Notes under the pieces: generated by a model
What the model was told of the DNA's origin: nothing
The model's database searches: none
Seen by the model: only the letters and a program-made list of their open reading frames with translations
From: Photobacterium iliopiscarium
Lineage (GTDB): Bacteria; Pseudomonadota; Gammaproteobacteria; Enterobacterales; Vibrionaceae
Reading direction: 5' to 3'
DNA length: 64,000 nt
NCBI RefSeq assembly: GCF_003026395.1
Contig: NZ_PYOO01000001.1
Location: 1 to 64,000 of the forward strand
Made by a program: the position numbers and the translations under genes
In this document: positions 54,842 to 64,000 of the stretch, piece by piece
Layout: each line of letters opens with the position of its first letter
Numbering within the stretch: position 1 is the stretch's first letter

Positions 54842-55759
54842 ATGCTAGATAAAATCATTTTTTTTCTTCATGTTGTTCGATGTCAATCCATCACCGAAGC
54901 GGCTAAGCAATACGGCATTTCACCATCGGCGGGTAGCCGTTGGATCACTGAACTTGAAGAAACGATGGGGATAAGCCTAGTAAAACGCACAACCCGTAAA
55001 ATTTCTATCACCCAGACGGGGCAACATTTATTTCAACGTTTTACACAAATTAATACTCAAATTAACGAAATACTTAATGAAATTCAAACACTTAGCCAGG
55101 AAGATAGTGGCACGATTAAAGTGGCATCCACCCCACTATTTGCTAAATATTATTTAAGTAGCATTATCGGTGAATATGTCAGTGATAACCCGAATATTAA
55201 TTTTGTAATCATTGAGACGGCATTTGAGGTGGATAATGTTCATGAAGTCGATTTTGCAATCCGCGCTAATGCAACGTATCGAGGCTTTCAAGATAAAGAT
55301 AGTCTGCTAGTTAAACGTACTTTATTACGTGAACCGCTAAAAGCATGTTGTTCTCCCGCTTATATTGCACGTTACGGACAACCAATAATACCTAACGATT
55401 TAAAAAAGCATTTATGTTTATTTGCGACCACACTGGTGGGAGGAAACAGATGGATTTTCGAGCAAGATGGTGAATATAATTCAGTGCAAATTTCACGGAC
55501 AGTGGAAGTTGATGACAGTGAGATTTTAAAAAATATCGCGTTATCTGGTGGTGGGATTGCTTATTTACCTTACAGTTTAATCCAAGAAGATTTACAGCAA
55601 AATAAATTAGTCTCAGTGTTAAATAACTATATCAGTAGTGAATTTGAATTAAGTTTATATTACAAACCGAGAAAACATATGCCGGTCCGTTGCGCTAATT
55701 TTAAAGAATATTTATTAAAACGTGTTACTGATATAAATCTTAGTCGTAACGTTAATTAA
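54842..55759 (+). CDS. LysR-family transcriptional regulator
   Basis: 305 aa from the ATG at 54842 (AGAGAAAG upstream); an upstream TTG at 54800 would add 14 untypical residues. The HTH is SITEAAKQYGISPSAGSRWI (residues 18-37). The ligand domain ends with EFELSLYYKPRKHMPVRCA. It is divergent from the FabG-like SDR across 226 bp and could regulate it, but no operator is evident. Confidence 0.92.
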   Translation: MLDKIIFFLHVVRCQSITEAAKQYGISPSAGSRWITELEETMGISLVKRTTRKISITQTGQHLFQRFTQINTQINEILNEIQTLSQEDSGTIKVASTPLFAKYYLSSIIGEYVSDNPNINFVIIETAFEVDNVHEVDFAIRANATYRGFQDKDSLLVKRTLLREPLKACCSPAYIARYGQPIIPNDLKKHLCLFATTLVGGNRWIFEQDGEYNSVQISRTVEVDDSEILKNIALSGGGIAYLPYSLIQEDLQQNKLVSVLNNYISSEFELSLYYKPRKHMPVRCANFKEYLLKRVTDINLSRNVN

Positions 55760-55788
55760 TTAGCTCTATACCTCAAAAAAAGGCATAA

Positions 55789-55817
55789 AAAAAGCCAGAC
55801 TTTCGTCTGGCTTTTTA
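55789..55817. terminator. Bidirectional terminator, lysR / deaD
   Basis: AAAAAGCCAGAC-TTTC-GTCTGGCTTTTT; perfect 12-bp stem between convergent genes. Confidence 0.92.
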
Positions 55818-55832
55818 TCACACTAGCGCAAA

Positions 55833-57797
55833 TTATGCATCAGTACGTGGTTTACGGTCGCCCGCTGGACGTGCTGCTGCACCATCACGGTTGCCACGGT
55901 AGCCACCACGAGTGTCGTTGCCACGGTTGCGATCGAAACGACGCTCGCCACCACGTTCACCGCCACGGTTGCCTTCGCGATTGCCGTCACGGCTACCACG
56001 ATGACCAGTACGCTCACCACCACTGCGGTTTGCATCACGGTTACCAGTGCGTGGACGATGTTCACGTAACACTTCACCTTCAACAACAACTGCTTGAACG
56101 TCATTCTGACGAATACGTAGTTTCTTCAATTGTGCTGTAACTTCTGCTGTCATCTTCTTAGGAAGTTGAACAAAAGTGTGTGAAGGAGCAAGTTTAATCG
56201 CACCGATGAACTCTTTGCTTAAGCCAAGTTCGTTTGCGATTGCGCCAACGATATCTTTAACTTGAACACCTTGCTCACGACCAACTTGTAACTGGTAAGT
56301 ATCCCAATCAGCGCTGTTGAAAGTGCGACGTTCGCCACGCTCACCACCACGTTCAGGACGATCACCACGGCGTTCGCCACGATCAGGACGGTCACCACGA
56401 CGGTCGCCACGATCATCACGATCACCACGACGCTCACGACGTTGTGATTCACGCTCAATAGCTGCTAGCATTGGATCTGGACCTTTATAGAATAAAGGAC
56501 GGTTACCTTGCTGGCGCTGAAGAAGCATTGCTGCTAGTGTTGCTGCATCAACATCAATTGACTCTTGTAGTTTAGCTACTAGTTCAACGAATGCATCTAC
56601 ATTAGTTTGTTCTTTTTGTGCAGCTAGTTCTTCACCTAAACGGTTTAGACGAGATGCAGCAACTAGATCACGTAGAGGAAGTTGGATTTCTTCCATACGA
56701 GACTTAGTAACACGCTCAATAGTACGTAGCATGCGGATTTGGTTAGTACGAACCAATAGGATCGCTTTACCTTCACGTCCAGCACGACCAGTACGACCGA
56801 TACGGTGAATGTATGATTCAACATCAAATGGGATGTCATAGTTGAATACGTGTGTAATACGTGCAACGTCTAGGCCACGTGCTACAACGTCAGTTGCAAC
56901 TAGAATATCAATCACGCCACGTTTGATATGATCAACAGTACGCTCACGTAGCGACTGAGGAATATCACCGTGAAGTGCCGCAGCTTTAAAGCCACGAGAA
57001 GATAACCAATCAGCTAGACGCTCAGTATCTTGACGAGTACGAACGAATACGATTGATGCATCTGTATTTTCAGTTTCAAGAAGACGACTCATTGCTTCGT
57101 CTTTCTCTACGCCTTTAACAATCCAAAATTGTTGAGATACTTGAGCAACAGTACGGTTTTCACCTGCAACGTCGATGCGTGCTGGATCACGTAGGAAACG
57201 ATCAACGATTTCTTTAACGATTGGAGGCATAGTTGCAGAGAAAAGTACACGCTGTGCAGTTTCTGGTGCTTGTTCCATGATCCAAGTAACGTCGTCAACG
57301 AAACCCATTTTTAGCATTTCATCAGCTTCATCAAGAACGAAAGTAGATACTTCGTCTAGGTGAAGTTGCTTACGTGTAATAAGGTCTTTAACACGACCCG
57401 GTGTACCAACAACAATGTGAGCACCATTTTTTAGTGCACGCATTTGATCAACGATAGAAGCACCACCGTAAATCTCAAGAACCTTAAGTCCCTTGATGTT
57501 TTGACCAAGAACTTTAATTTCTGCAGCAACCTGAATTGCAAGCTCACGTGTTGGAGCCATAACAATAGCTTGTGGCTTATGCTGAGAAAGATTAATTTTA
57601 TTCAGTACAGGCAACGAGAACGCTGCTGTTTTACCAGTACCCGTCTGTGCTTTACCAAGCGCATCCGTACCAGTTAGAAGTAGAGGTATTGACGCCGCCT
57701 GGATAGGTGTAGGCGAAACGAAACCCATAGAGTCTAGTGCGGATAATAGTGTGTCGGCCAAATCTAGTTGGCGAAATTCTGTAACAGTTTCTTGCAT
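55833..57797 (-). CDS. deaD: DEAD-box RNA helicase DeaD/CsdA
   Basis: 654 aa. Helicase motifs: Q-motif region FVSPTPIQAASIPLL, motif I AQTGTGKT, II LDEADEML, III SAT, V ATDVVARGLDV and VI HRIGRTGRAGR. The DbpA-type RNA-binding domain lies at about residues 485-560, between an Asp/Arg-rich linker (RRGDRPDRGERRG) and a basic Gly-Arg tail (ERRFDRNRGNDTRGGYRGN). It unwinds RNA in ribosome assembly and mRNA decay, especially in the cold. Codon use is strongly biased, indicating high expression. The ATG sits at the edge of the palindrome ATTGGGATCCCAAT. Confidence 0.96.
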   Translation of the reverse strand: MQETVTEFRQLDLADTLLSALDSMGFVSPTPIQAASIPLLLTGTDALGKAQTGTGKTAAFSLPVLNKINLSQHKPQAIVMAPTRELAIQVAAEIKVLGQNIKGLKVLEIYGGASIVDQMRALKNGAHIVVGTPGRVKDLITRKQLHLDEVSTFVLDEADEMLKMGFVDDVTWIMEQAPETAQRVLFSATMPPIVKEIVDRFLRDPARIDVAGENRTVAQVSQQFWIVKGVEKDEAMSRLLETENTDASIVFVRTRQDTERLADWLSSRGFKAAALHGDIPQSLRERTVDHIKRGVIDILVATDVVARGLDVARITHVFNYDIPFDVESYIHRIGRTGRAGREGKAILLVRTNQIRMLRTIERVTKSRMEEIQLPLRDLVAASRLNRLGEELAAQKEQTNVDAFVELVAKLQESIDVDAATLAAMLLQRQQGNRPLFYKGPDPMLAAIERESQRRERRGDRDDRGDRRGDRPDRGERRGDRPERGGERGERRTFNSADWDTYQLQVGREQGVQVKDIVGAIANELGLSKEFIGAIKLAPSHTFVQLPKKMTAEVTAQLKKLRIRQNDVQAVVVEGEVLREHRPRTGNRDANRSGGERTGHRGSRDGNREGNRGGERGGERRFDRNRGNDTRGGYRGNRDGAAARPAGDRKPRTDA

Positions 57798-58540
57798 TGG
57801 GATCCCAATATATGATCAACTTAAAAACGGGGCCCCTTTGCTACAGAGGGTTCTGCAACAGCAACCACTAGCACGGGCCTCGACTAATAGTGGCGTATTG
57901 TGGGCTAATACTTGATAAAAAGCCAGAAAAAATTGAACAACGTCACAAAATAACTCACAAACACCTATTTATTGAACAAATAGTATATCTGACAAACATT
58001 TTTTAATTTTATACAGATTATCAAATGACTATGTTGTTGAAAATAAGAGCAATAGTTAACCCTGCTGCCAAACTTAATCTATTAAACTTAATTTTGACAT
58101 TAGATTAGGGTAATCTTTTATTAGCGTTTTTATATTACCGCTTTTTTTGTTCCTTCTTTATATAAGTGTTTTTTTTGATTTTTTACCCTTCGCGATCATT
58201 TATCGACAATAGACACTATTACCTATTGTTTTATAATGATTTTAAACAAACAAATCAACATTGATTTATGTGAATTTAGTGCTACCAAAACGTAAAAAAG
58301 CTATATATGCCGTTTTAAGGTTATTTTCTGTTTCTAGTTGATATTTTCTTTATTATTTATATTTATTATCATATGTTGTCATTAAATATTTACTTTATGA
58401 CACAAAATGCAAAATATAAAATATAACTCATTGATTGTAAGATAAATCATGATACAAGATGAAAATTAAAACAGTCAAATCTTGGTTTTATATGTCCAAA
58501 AACGTATAGTGTCTATGTCGATAATCTGAGACCAGACATA
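57798..58540. promoter_or_regulatory. 743-bp divergent leader region, deaD / rnb
   Basis: No ORF. On the deaD side it has the palindrome ATTGGGATCCCAAT (57795-57808) at the start codon, GGGGCCCC (57829-57836), and a 6-bp stem CCACTA/TAGTGG (57865-57893), suggesting a structured mRNA leader as in E. coli deaD, which has a very long 5' UTR. The rnb side is very AT-rich and should carry its promoter. Known elements beyond this were not recognised. Confidence 0.55.
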
Positions 58541-60553
58541 ATGTTTCAAGATAACCCGCTGTTAGCACAGCTAAAAAAGCAAATACAAGAAACACTTCCT
58601 AAAAAGGAAGGTTACATCAAAGCAACGGATCGTGGCTTTGGCTTTCTAGAAACTGATAACAAAGAAAGCATCTTCATTCCGCCAACATATATGAAAAACG
58701 TTATGCACGGTGATCGTGTTATTGCCGTTCTTCGTACTGAAAAAGAGCGTGAAGTTGCTGAACCACAAGAGCTTGTTGAACAAGCGATTACACGCTTTAT
58801 TGGGCGTGTGAAACTGATCCGTAATCGCCTACATGTCATTCCAGATCACCCTCAATTAAAAGAAGCGATTAAAGCACGTGCCATAAAAGGCCTTAATCCT
58901 GAAACATTAAAAGAAGGTGATTGGGTTGTTGCTAAGCTTACTCAACACCCTCTAGCAGGTAGCAATCAACCATTTTTCTGCGAAGTGAATCAAAAAATCA
59001 CTGACAGTAATGACAAAATTGCACCTTGGTGGGTCACTCTTGCACGTCATCAACTACCGAATGCAGAACCTGCACCTCAAGATAGTTGGACCATGCTTGA
59101 TGACGGTATTGAGCGCCAAGATTTAACAGATTTACCTTTCATTACTATTGATGGCGAATCAACTAAAGACATGGATGATGCCTTATATACTGTCGCTAAA
59201 GATGACGGTAGCTATGAAATCACCATTGCGATTGCTGATCCTACCTCTTACATTGCCGTTGGCGATAAGATGGACGATGAAGCACGTGAACGTGGGTTTA
59301 CCATTTATCTTCCTGGCCGTAACATTCCAATGCTGCCACGCGAGCTAAGTGACGAATTATGTTCGCTTATCGAAAATGAAAAACGCCCAGTTCTATGCTG
59401 CCGTGTTTCTATCGATAATACGGGTGTTATTCAGAATGACATCACGTTCTTTGGTGCATGGATCAAATCTCAAGGCCGCTTATCTTATGACAATGTTTCT
59501 GACTTCCTTGAAAATGGGCATTGTGATAATTGGATGCCAAACGCAGCGATAGAACAACAAATTGTTGCTCTACAAGGTTTTGCAACATTACGTGCTGATT
59601 GGCGTATGGCAAATGCGGTGGTATTCCCAGATCGTCCAGATTACCGTTTTGAGTTAAGTGAAGATAACGACGTAGTCGCGATTCATACCGATTTACGTCG
59701 TATTGCTAATCGCATGATCGAAGAAGCGATGATCACTGCCAACATTTGTGCAGGTCGTGCTTTACAAGAAAAATTTGCAACGGGTGTATTTAACGTTCAT
59801 AGCGGTTTTCATCAAGAAAAACTTGATACTGCAATGGAATTTATTACTAACGCAGAAGCACCATTTACTAAAGAAGAAATTGTTACTTTAGAAGGTTTTA
59901 GTGCATTACGTCGTTGGTTAAATACACTAGATAGCACTTATCTTGATAACCGTTTACGTAAATTCCAAGCTTATAGTGAAGTGGCTAATATACCAGCACC
60001 GCACTATGCAATGGGTCTAGATGTTTACGCAACATGGACATCACCTATTCGTAAATACGGCGATATGATCAATCACCGTTTACTTAAAGCATTAATCACA
60101 GGCAATGAGCCAACACAGAAACCAGATGATAACGTAGGTGATGAGATTGCTAATCACCGTCGTCGTCATCGTATGGCAGAACGTGATGTATCTGATTGGC
60201 TATACGTACGTTTACTTAAAGATGCAGTGAAAAACGAAACTGTCTTTAAAGCTGAAATCTTTGATATTAACCGTGCAGGTATGCGTGTACGCCTACTTGA
60301 AAATGGCGCAGCGGCATTTATTCCAGGTTCGCTAATTGTTGATAACAAAGAACGTATTGTATGTAGCGGTGAGCTTGGCATTATCAATATTGATGGTGTT
60401 AAAGAATACCAACTAGGTGATACATTTGATGTGAAGCTAACGGAAGTTCGCGCGGCTACACGTCAATTAGTAGCAAAGCCTGTACAACAATATCCAGCAC
60501 CACAAGTCACACCAGTGCCGGAAAAAGCTACAGACGCACCAGAAAAAGCATAA
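58541..60553 (+). CDS. rnb: Exoribonuclease II
   Basis: 670 aa (E. coli 644). Domains: cold-shock OB folds at about residues 15-170, the RNB catalytic domain at 190-520 with [15 protein letters not shown] (the four active-site Asp region) and GMR-like [12 protein letters not shown], and a C-terminal S1 domain ([20 protein letters not shown]). It degrades single-stranded RNA 3' to 5'. The last 20 residues are a Pro/Ala-rich extension. Own terminator follows. Confidence 0.96.
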   Translation: MFQDNPLLAQLKKQIQETLPKKEGYIKATDRGFGFLETDNKESIFIPPTYMKNVMHGDRVIAVLRTEKEREVAEPQELVEQAITRFIGRVKLIRNRLHVIPDHPQLKEAIKARAIKGLNPETLKEGDWVVAKLTQHPLAGSNQPFFCEVNQKITDSNDKIAPWWVTLARHQLPNAEPAPQDSWTMLDDGIERQDLTDLPFITIDGESTKDMDDALYTVAKDDGSYEITIAIADPTSYIAVGDKMDDEARERGFTIYLPGRNIPMLPRELSDELCSLIENEKRPVLCCRVSIDNTGVIQNDITFFGAWIKSQGRLSYDNVSDFLENGHCDNWMPNAAIEQQIVALQGFATLRADWRMANAVVFPDRPDYRFELSEDNDVVAIHTDLRRIANRMIEEAMITANICAGRALQEKFATGVFNVHSGFHQEKLDTAMEFITNAEAPFTKEEIVTLEGFSALRRWLNTLDSTYLDNRLRKFQAYSEVANIPAPHYAMGLDVYATWTSPIRKYGDMINHRLLKALITGNEPTQKPDDNVGDEIANHRRRHRMAERDVSDWLYVRLLKDAVKNETVFKAEIFDINRAGMRVRLLENGAAAFIPGSLIVDNKERIVCSGELGIINIDGVKEYQLGDTFDVKLTEVRAATRQLVAKPVQQYPAPQVTPVPEKATDAPEKA

Positions 60554-60581
60554 CGCTGTAAATCGGCTTTACTGCAATACA

Positions 60582-60607
60582 AGGCCAGTTAATGCTGGCC
60601 TTTTTTA
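60582..60607 (+). terminator. Terminator after rnb
   Basis: AGGCCAG-TTAATG-CTGGCCTTTTTT. Confidence 0.9.
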
Positions 60608-60659
60608 CACCTTGCACACTATTATTCCAATATAAATAATTAATAGAAGTCAGCCCTCA

Positions 60660-61256
60660 ATGTCAAATAATATGCCTGAAAACAATAATCAAATAAACAA
60701 CACATCAGAAAATTGTCAACTTATTGAGCAACAAGTAAAACAATGGCTTGAAGATGTCGTCATCGGACTTAATTTATGCCCTTTTGCCGCCAAGCCTAAT
60801 CGCAATAAACAAATCAGAATATTTGTCAGCGAAGACGATAATGAAAATGATCTGCTTGAAACCATTTATATGCAGTTCAAAGAGTTAGACGAAACCCCAC
60901 CAGAAACCCTTGAAACGATTTTAGTGGTTGCTCCTTATTTATTTAAAGAATTTGATGACTACAATCAATTCCTTGATCTTATTGAAGGGCTAGTGGTTCA
61001 ATTAGGTAAAAGTGGCACCTACCAAATTGCCAGTTTCCACCCTGATTACTGTTTCTATGGTGCAGAACCTGATGATGCAGAAAACTTGACTAACCGTTCA
61101 CCTTATCCGGTATTTCACCTTATTCGTGAAGAAAGCATGGCAAAAGTGATTAAGCACTACCCTAACCCAGAAGCCATTCCAGATCGTAATATCGAATGTG
61201 TTGAAAACTTGACCCCAGAACAAATGCGTCAATTATTTCCTTACCTCATTAAATAA
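60660..61256 (+). CDS. DUF1415 protein
   Basis: 198 aa. VKQWLEDVVIGLNLCPFAAK near the N-terminus and YQIASFHPDYCFYGAEPDDA followed by NRSPYPVFHLIREESM are the hallmark segments of DUF1415. Conserved Cys and His suggest a metal or catalytic site, but no function is established. The N-terminal 15 residues (MSNNMPENNNQINN) are low-complexity, so translation may start at the second Met. Confidence 0.9.
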   Translation: MSNNMPENNNQINNTSENCQLIEQQVKQWLEDVVIGLNLCPFAAKPNRNKQIRIFVSEDDNENDLLETIYMQFKELDETPPETLETILVVAPYLFKEFDDYNQFLDLIEGLVVQLGKSGTYQIASFHPDYCFYGAEPDDAENLTNRSPYPVFHLIREESMAKVIKHYPNPEAIPDRNIECVENLTPEQMRQLFPYLIK

Positions 61257-61389
61257 CACACCGTTTTCTCTACAAGTCATTACCGCTCAAGTGTAAACAC
61301 CAAAAAATGGCGACAGTATCGAATTATTGTCGTTATTTATTTGTTATCTTAATAGCCTATTACGTTTTCTGTTTAGGGCTCACTGTTAA

Positions 61390-62649
61390 ATGCTGTTATT
61401 GTCTCGCCTACACTCACCCAATACACGTTTTATACTGCCCTTACTTATCACCGCTCTGATGATTATTTTTCATCCATTCTTCACTCCGTTTGTCGTTACC
61501 TATTCACAGTTATGGATCAATCTTCCTTTTATATTACTGGGTGCTGTTGTTATCTTAAATTATAAGCAACCTCAAGCTCAAAGCGGGTTTATTGCCATTA
61601 TTATGTTGGTCGCTTATAGCGTTATTCTTTATTGGCTACAAATATCATTAGTGAATACCGACACTAAATTAATCTTTTGTCTTTTAGCAACCTTGTTACC
61701 CATTAATCTCTTTTTATTGCGTTTTATCCATTTACCTAAATTACTGTCTGTTGGCACTGGCGTCCTCTTGTTATTGCTTATGATCCAATGTGCTATTGGC
61801 GCCACCATTGGTTATTTCTATCAACAAGACTTTTCAAACTGGCAGCACATCCACCTCTTCACTTACCACAACATTTCATCGCTACCATTACTTTTAATTA
61901 TCTTTAACCTTGCCGTGTGTTGTGCTGCTGGTGCATTAGCGGTTAAATATCACCGTAGAATTGATCGCCATATCTTTATCTGTAGCTTATTAACAACAAC
62001 CACTTTTATCTTTTTTCATTACCAGTTAATTTCAAGCAGTGCCTTTATTCTCTGCGCGCTATTTCTATTAATCGATCTCACTTATACTCACTATCAACAA
62101 AGCTTTCGTGACCCATTAACGCAACTGGCAGACCACCGAGCACTAGCACAAGCGTTAACGCAATTACCCGCCAATTACACCATTGCAGTATTCGATATTG
62201 ATAATCCAACCACCATCATTAACAAGCATCAGTCACAAGCAATTAATGATATACAAGGTTCTATTGCCGCCATCTTAACGGAGCAAACTCAACTATCCCC
62301 ACATCTCTATTTTGTCGCGCAGCAGTTTATTGTGATTTTTGAGCATAAAAAAATAGCCGACTGTCAGGCCATAATAGAACAACTGCAACAAGCTATTACC
62401 TCAGAAAAACACACGATAGCACCCATAATAATCGAACCTCAGCCACAACAAATAGCAACAACAGTTAAGAAACCACGAAAAAAAGCCATCAAAGTCAGTG
62501 TTAGCGCAGGGATGTGTAGTGCGAATACCGAGCAAACAACCGCCGCAGTATTGCAGCAAGCGATTGATGTATTGCAAACAGCACGCCAAAAGAATAAGAA
62601 AAAACAACAAATCTATATTGTAGAAAATAATGATGACACATTGTGTTAA
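61390..62649 (+). CDS. Membrane protein with degenerate GGDEF domain
   Basis: 419 aa. Seven or eight membrane segments (about residues 15-230) are followed by a GGDEF-like fold: FRDPLTQLADHRAL (residues 239-252, the usual D-x-L-T-x-L-x-x-R) and AVFDIDNPTTIINKHQ. The active-site loop reads FVAQQFIVIF instead of GGDEF, so it cannot act as a cyclase. It may bind c-di-GMP or GTP or serve as a scaffold, by analogy with degenerate GGDEF proteins. An insertion rich in Pro, Gln and Lys (about residues 340-365) is also unusual. Confidence 0.8.
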   Translation: MLLLSRLHSPNTRFILPLLITALMIIFHPFFTPFVVTYSQLWINLPFILLGAVVILNYKQPQAQSGFIAIIMLVAYSVILYWLQISLVNTDTKLIFCLLATLLPINLFLLRFIHLPKLLSVGTGVLLLLLMIQCAIGATIGYFYQQDFSNWQHIHLFTYHNISSLPLLLIIFNLAVCCAAGALAVKYHRRIDRHIFICSLLTTTTFIFFHYQLISSSAFILCALFLLIDLTYTHYQQSFRDPLTQLADHRALAQALTQLPANYTIAVFDIDNPTTIINKHQSQAINDIQGSIAAILTEQTQLSPHLYFVAQQFIVIFEHKKIADCQAIIEQLQQAITSEKHTIAPIIIEPQPQQIATTVKKPRKKAIKVSVSAGMCSANTEQTTAAVLQQAIDVLQTARQKNKKKQQIYIVENNDDTLC

Positions 62650-62810
62650 CGATAAGACCACGTAATAAAACAAGCTTAAATATGAATGCTTTTATTTAAT
62701 TAGACTAATCAACTAATCAAATCTCATCATTCACCCAACTCATTATTTGAAATTTTAGTATAAGATAAATAAGACGCTATATTTAATAGTCGCTAAACGG
62801 GAGGATTAGA

Positions 62811-62993
62811 ATGAATAACCAAGATAGAATTGAGGATATGGAACAAAAAATATCTATTGCCTATCAAGAAGGTCATTTTGAACAAGCTAAGGCTCTTGAA
62901 AAGACACTTAAACGTATTCGAGGCCATCATAATTTATATGATGAAAACGATCCATACTCCCTAGAAGGCCGAATATTTGACGACGAAGAATAG
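62811..62993 (+). CDS. Small acidic protein, unknown
   Basis: 60 aa with a strong ribosome site (GGGAGG) nine bases before the ATG. The helix MEQKISIAYQEGHFEQAKAL resembles a single UVR-type or TPR-like helical hairpin (E-x-A-x-x-L). The acidic end is NDPYSLEGRIFDDEE. Family not firmly recognised. Confidence 0.65.
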   Translation: MNNQDRIEDMEQKISIAYQEGHFEQAKALEKTLKRIRGHHNLYDENDPYSLEGRIFDDEE

Positions 62994-62998
62994 CATCA

Positions 62999-63039
62999 CA
63001 ATGGATAAGTAAGGACACAATCCCCTTGCTTATCCATTG
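62999..63039. terminator. Strong hairpin between convergent genes
   Basis: CAATGGATAAGTAAGG pairs with CCTTGCTTATCCATTG with one mismatch. There is no long T run, but position suggests a bidirectional terminator. Confidence 0.7.
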
Positions 63040-63045
63040 CATACT

Positions 63046-63345
63046 TTATTGTATTTCTTCACCGTGTGTTTTCTCATGTAAAATAATGCCAGAATATAAA
63101 TCCATTTCTAGCTCAACTGAATCACCGACTCTATTACGCGCCTTTACTGCAATTTCATTATGCTTACGTTCAATCTTAATCATTCTAAAATCGTAATAAC
63201 CATCAGATTCAAGTTGTTTCATGGCACTTGGAACACTTAACATTTTAACCACGGTTGTATCTACTGGATCTGCATGAACAACATAGCTTTGTAATAAACA
63301 ACACATACCACTACTAATAAATAGCACTTTGACACGTCTGATCAT
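63046..63345 (-). CDS. Small exported PepSY-like protein
   Basis: 99 aa with a probable signal peptide (MIRRVKVLFISSGMCCLLQS, cut after HA). The remaining 75 residues, including MKQLESDGYYDFRMIKIER and SVELEMDLYSGIILHE, follow the PepSY pattern (helix, then two strands with D-x-x-T/S-G). PepSY domains are thought to regulate proteases or bind envelope partners. AGGGGA precedes the ATG. Confidence 0.7.
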   Translation of the reverse strand: MIRRVKVLFISSGMCCLLQSYVVHADPVDTTVVKMLSVPSAMKQLESDGYYDFRMIKIERKHNEIAVKARNRVGDSVELEMDLYSGIILHEKTHGEEIQ

Positions 63346-63657
63346 TTCCCCTCCTATATAGCATTATTGCTAGTATTAACATTAACCAAAGAAATATTTT
63401 CCTCTTTTAAAATAAGCAAAAATTGCACCATGAATCAGAAAATATCTATTTTTATTTATTATGCACTACACACAATACATTATAAAAACAGTTTGATATC
63501 ACAGCAAATAACAGTGTATTAGCAAACTATGATATAAATAAAAATCCACTTAAACAGTGGCCTATAATAACTTATCGTCTAATAGTAAGAAGTAACAATA
63601 GCGTCGAATCCACGTCCATTACTATTATGAAACTTCACCAATTTAAAGGATAACATT
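63346..63657. promoter_or_regulatory. Promoter region of fumC
   Basis: 312 bp, AT-rich, between divergent genes. AAAGGA before the fumC ATG is its ribosome site. No further element is recognised. Confidence 0.4.
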
Positions 63658-64000
63658 ATGTCCGTATTACATCGTATCGAAACTGATAGCATGGGTGACG
63701 TTGAAGTCCCACAAGACGCGCTTTATCAAGCACAAACACAACGTGCAATTAATAACTTCCCGATGAGTAATTTAACCATGCCCCATGCTTTTATTCAGGC
63801 GCTTGCCTATGTAAAACAAGCGGCAGCGCGTACTAACCTTGAATTACAATTGATAGATGATAAAACTGCACATGCCATTATCGACAGTTGCCAGCTGATC
63901 ATTGACGGTGCTCACTACGATCAATTCCCGATTGATGTCTTTCAAACAGGATCGGGTACCAGTTCAAATATGAATGCTAACGAGGTGATTGCAACCCTAG
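63658..64000 (+). CDS. fumC: Class II fumarate hydratase, N-terminal part (runs off window)
   Basis: 114 codons seen. [20 protein letters not shown] followed by [10 protein letters not shown] is the start of class II fumarases, and [20 protein letters not shown] is their conserved substrate-binding segment. The N-P-x-S and exact pattern are nearer to the actinobacterial/alphaproteobacterial-type fumarase than to E. coli FumC. It interconverts fumarate and malate without an iron-sulfur cluster. The signature GSSxMPxKxN region lies beyond the edge. Confidence 0.9.
   Translation, partial: MSVLHRIETDSMGDVEVPQDALYQAQTQRAINNFPMSNLTMPHAFIQALAYVKQAAARTNLELQLIDDKTAHAIIDSCQLIIDGAHYDQFPIDVFQTGSGTSSNMNANEVIATL

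Noticed and set aside
55823-56458. Val- and Ala-rich open frames opposite or overlapping the end of deaD
   Set aside because: They arise from the Arg/Gly-codon repetition of the DeaD tail and linker in other frames.

Overview
The window looks like chromosomal DNA of a low-GC marine gammaproteobacterium of the Vibrionaceae, most likely a Photobacterium. The main reasons are a CAI-1 quorum-sensing pair (CqsS/CqsA), a GlyGly-CTERM exported protease, integron-type cassettes with attC sites, and Vibrio-like versions of rnb, deaD, modE and pqiABC. The genus is inferred from gene content and cannot be proved here. No rRNA, tRNA or CRISPR array was seen.

Bases 1-5,400 are an accessory, repeat-rich zone. 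It starts with the N-terminus of an IS110-family transposase preceded by a strong RNA hairpin. It then holds two single-gene integron cassettes on the minus strand (a HEPN-like protein and a DUF2971 protein), each with its own attC and complementary cassette ends. A truncated IS91-type transposase, several short MITE-like elements ending in ATGGGTGTCC, two identical-length 137-bp repeats at the cassette junctions, and a mosaic tandem array of about 200-bp units fill the rest.

Bases 5,400-25,300 are ordinary chromosomal genes: a hydrolase, a DUF305 metal-linked protein, an RsuA-type pseudouridine synthase, a small Scs-like thioredoxin locus, cobyric acid synthase, a CPBP protease, two more alpha/beta hydrolases, a MATE exporter, a MazG-like protein, GDPD, an NhaP-type antiporter, and a LysR gene divergent from an HlyD/DUF2955 export pair.

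Bases 25,300-29,500 form a second accessory island, bracketed by related hairpin motifs. It carries cassette-like genes (DUF2971, a cysteine-rich small protein, a GNAT-like protein) with one textbook attC, a HigBA-type toxin-antitoxin pair, and a decayed Bor lipoprotein gene.

Bases 29,500-64,000 return to chromosomal functions: modABC molybdate uptake with a ModE-like operator (modE itself lies 20 kb away at 52.5 kb), a periplasmic amidohydrolase, cqsS and cqsA separated by a metzincin protease gene, pqiABC, two GGDEF proteins (one degenerate), a PACE exporter, a RelA/SpoT-domain protein, a YeiR-type zinc GTPase, an adjacent TldD/TldE-like pair, a FabG-like SDR, deaD divergent from rnb across a 743-bp gap, and the start of fumC. 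cqsA is interrupted by one extra base in a run of nine A's near codon 15, so CAI-1 synthesis may be lost, switchable or slippage-dependent.
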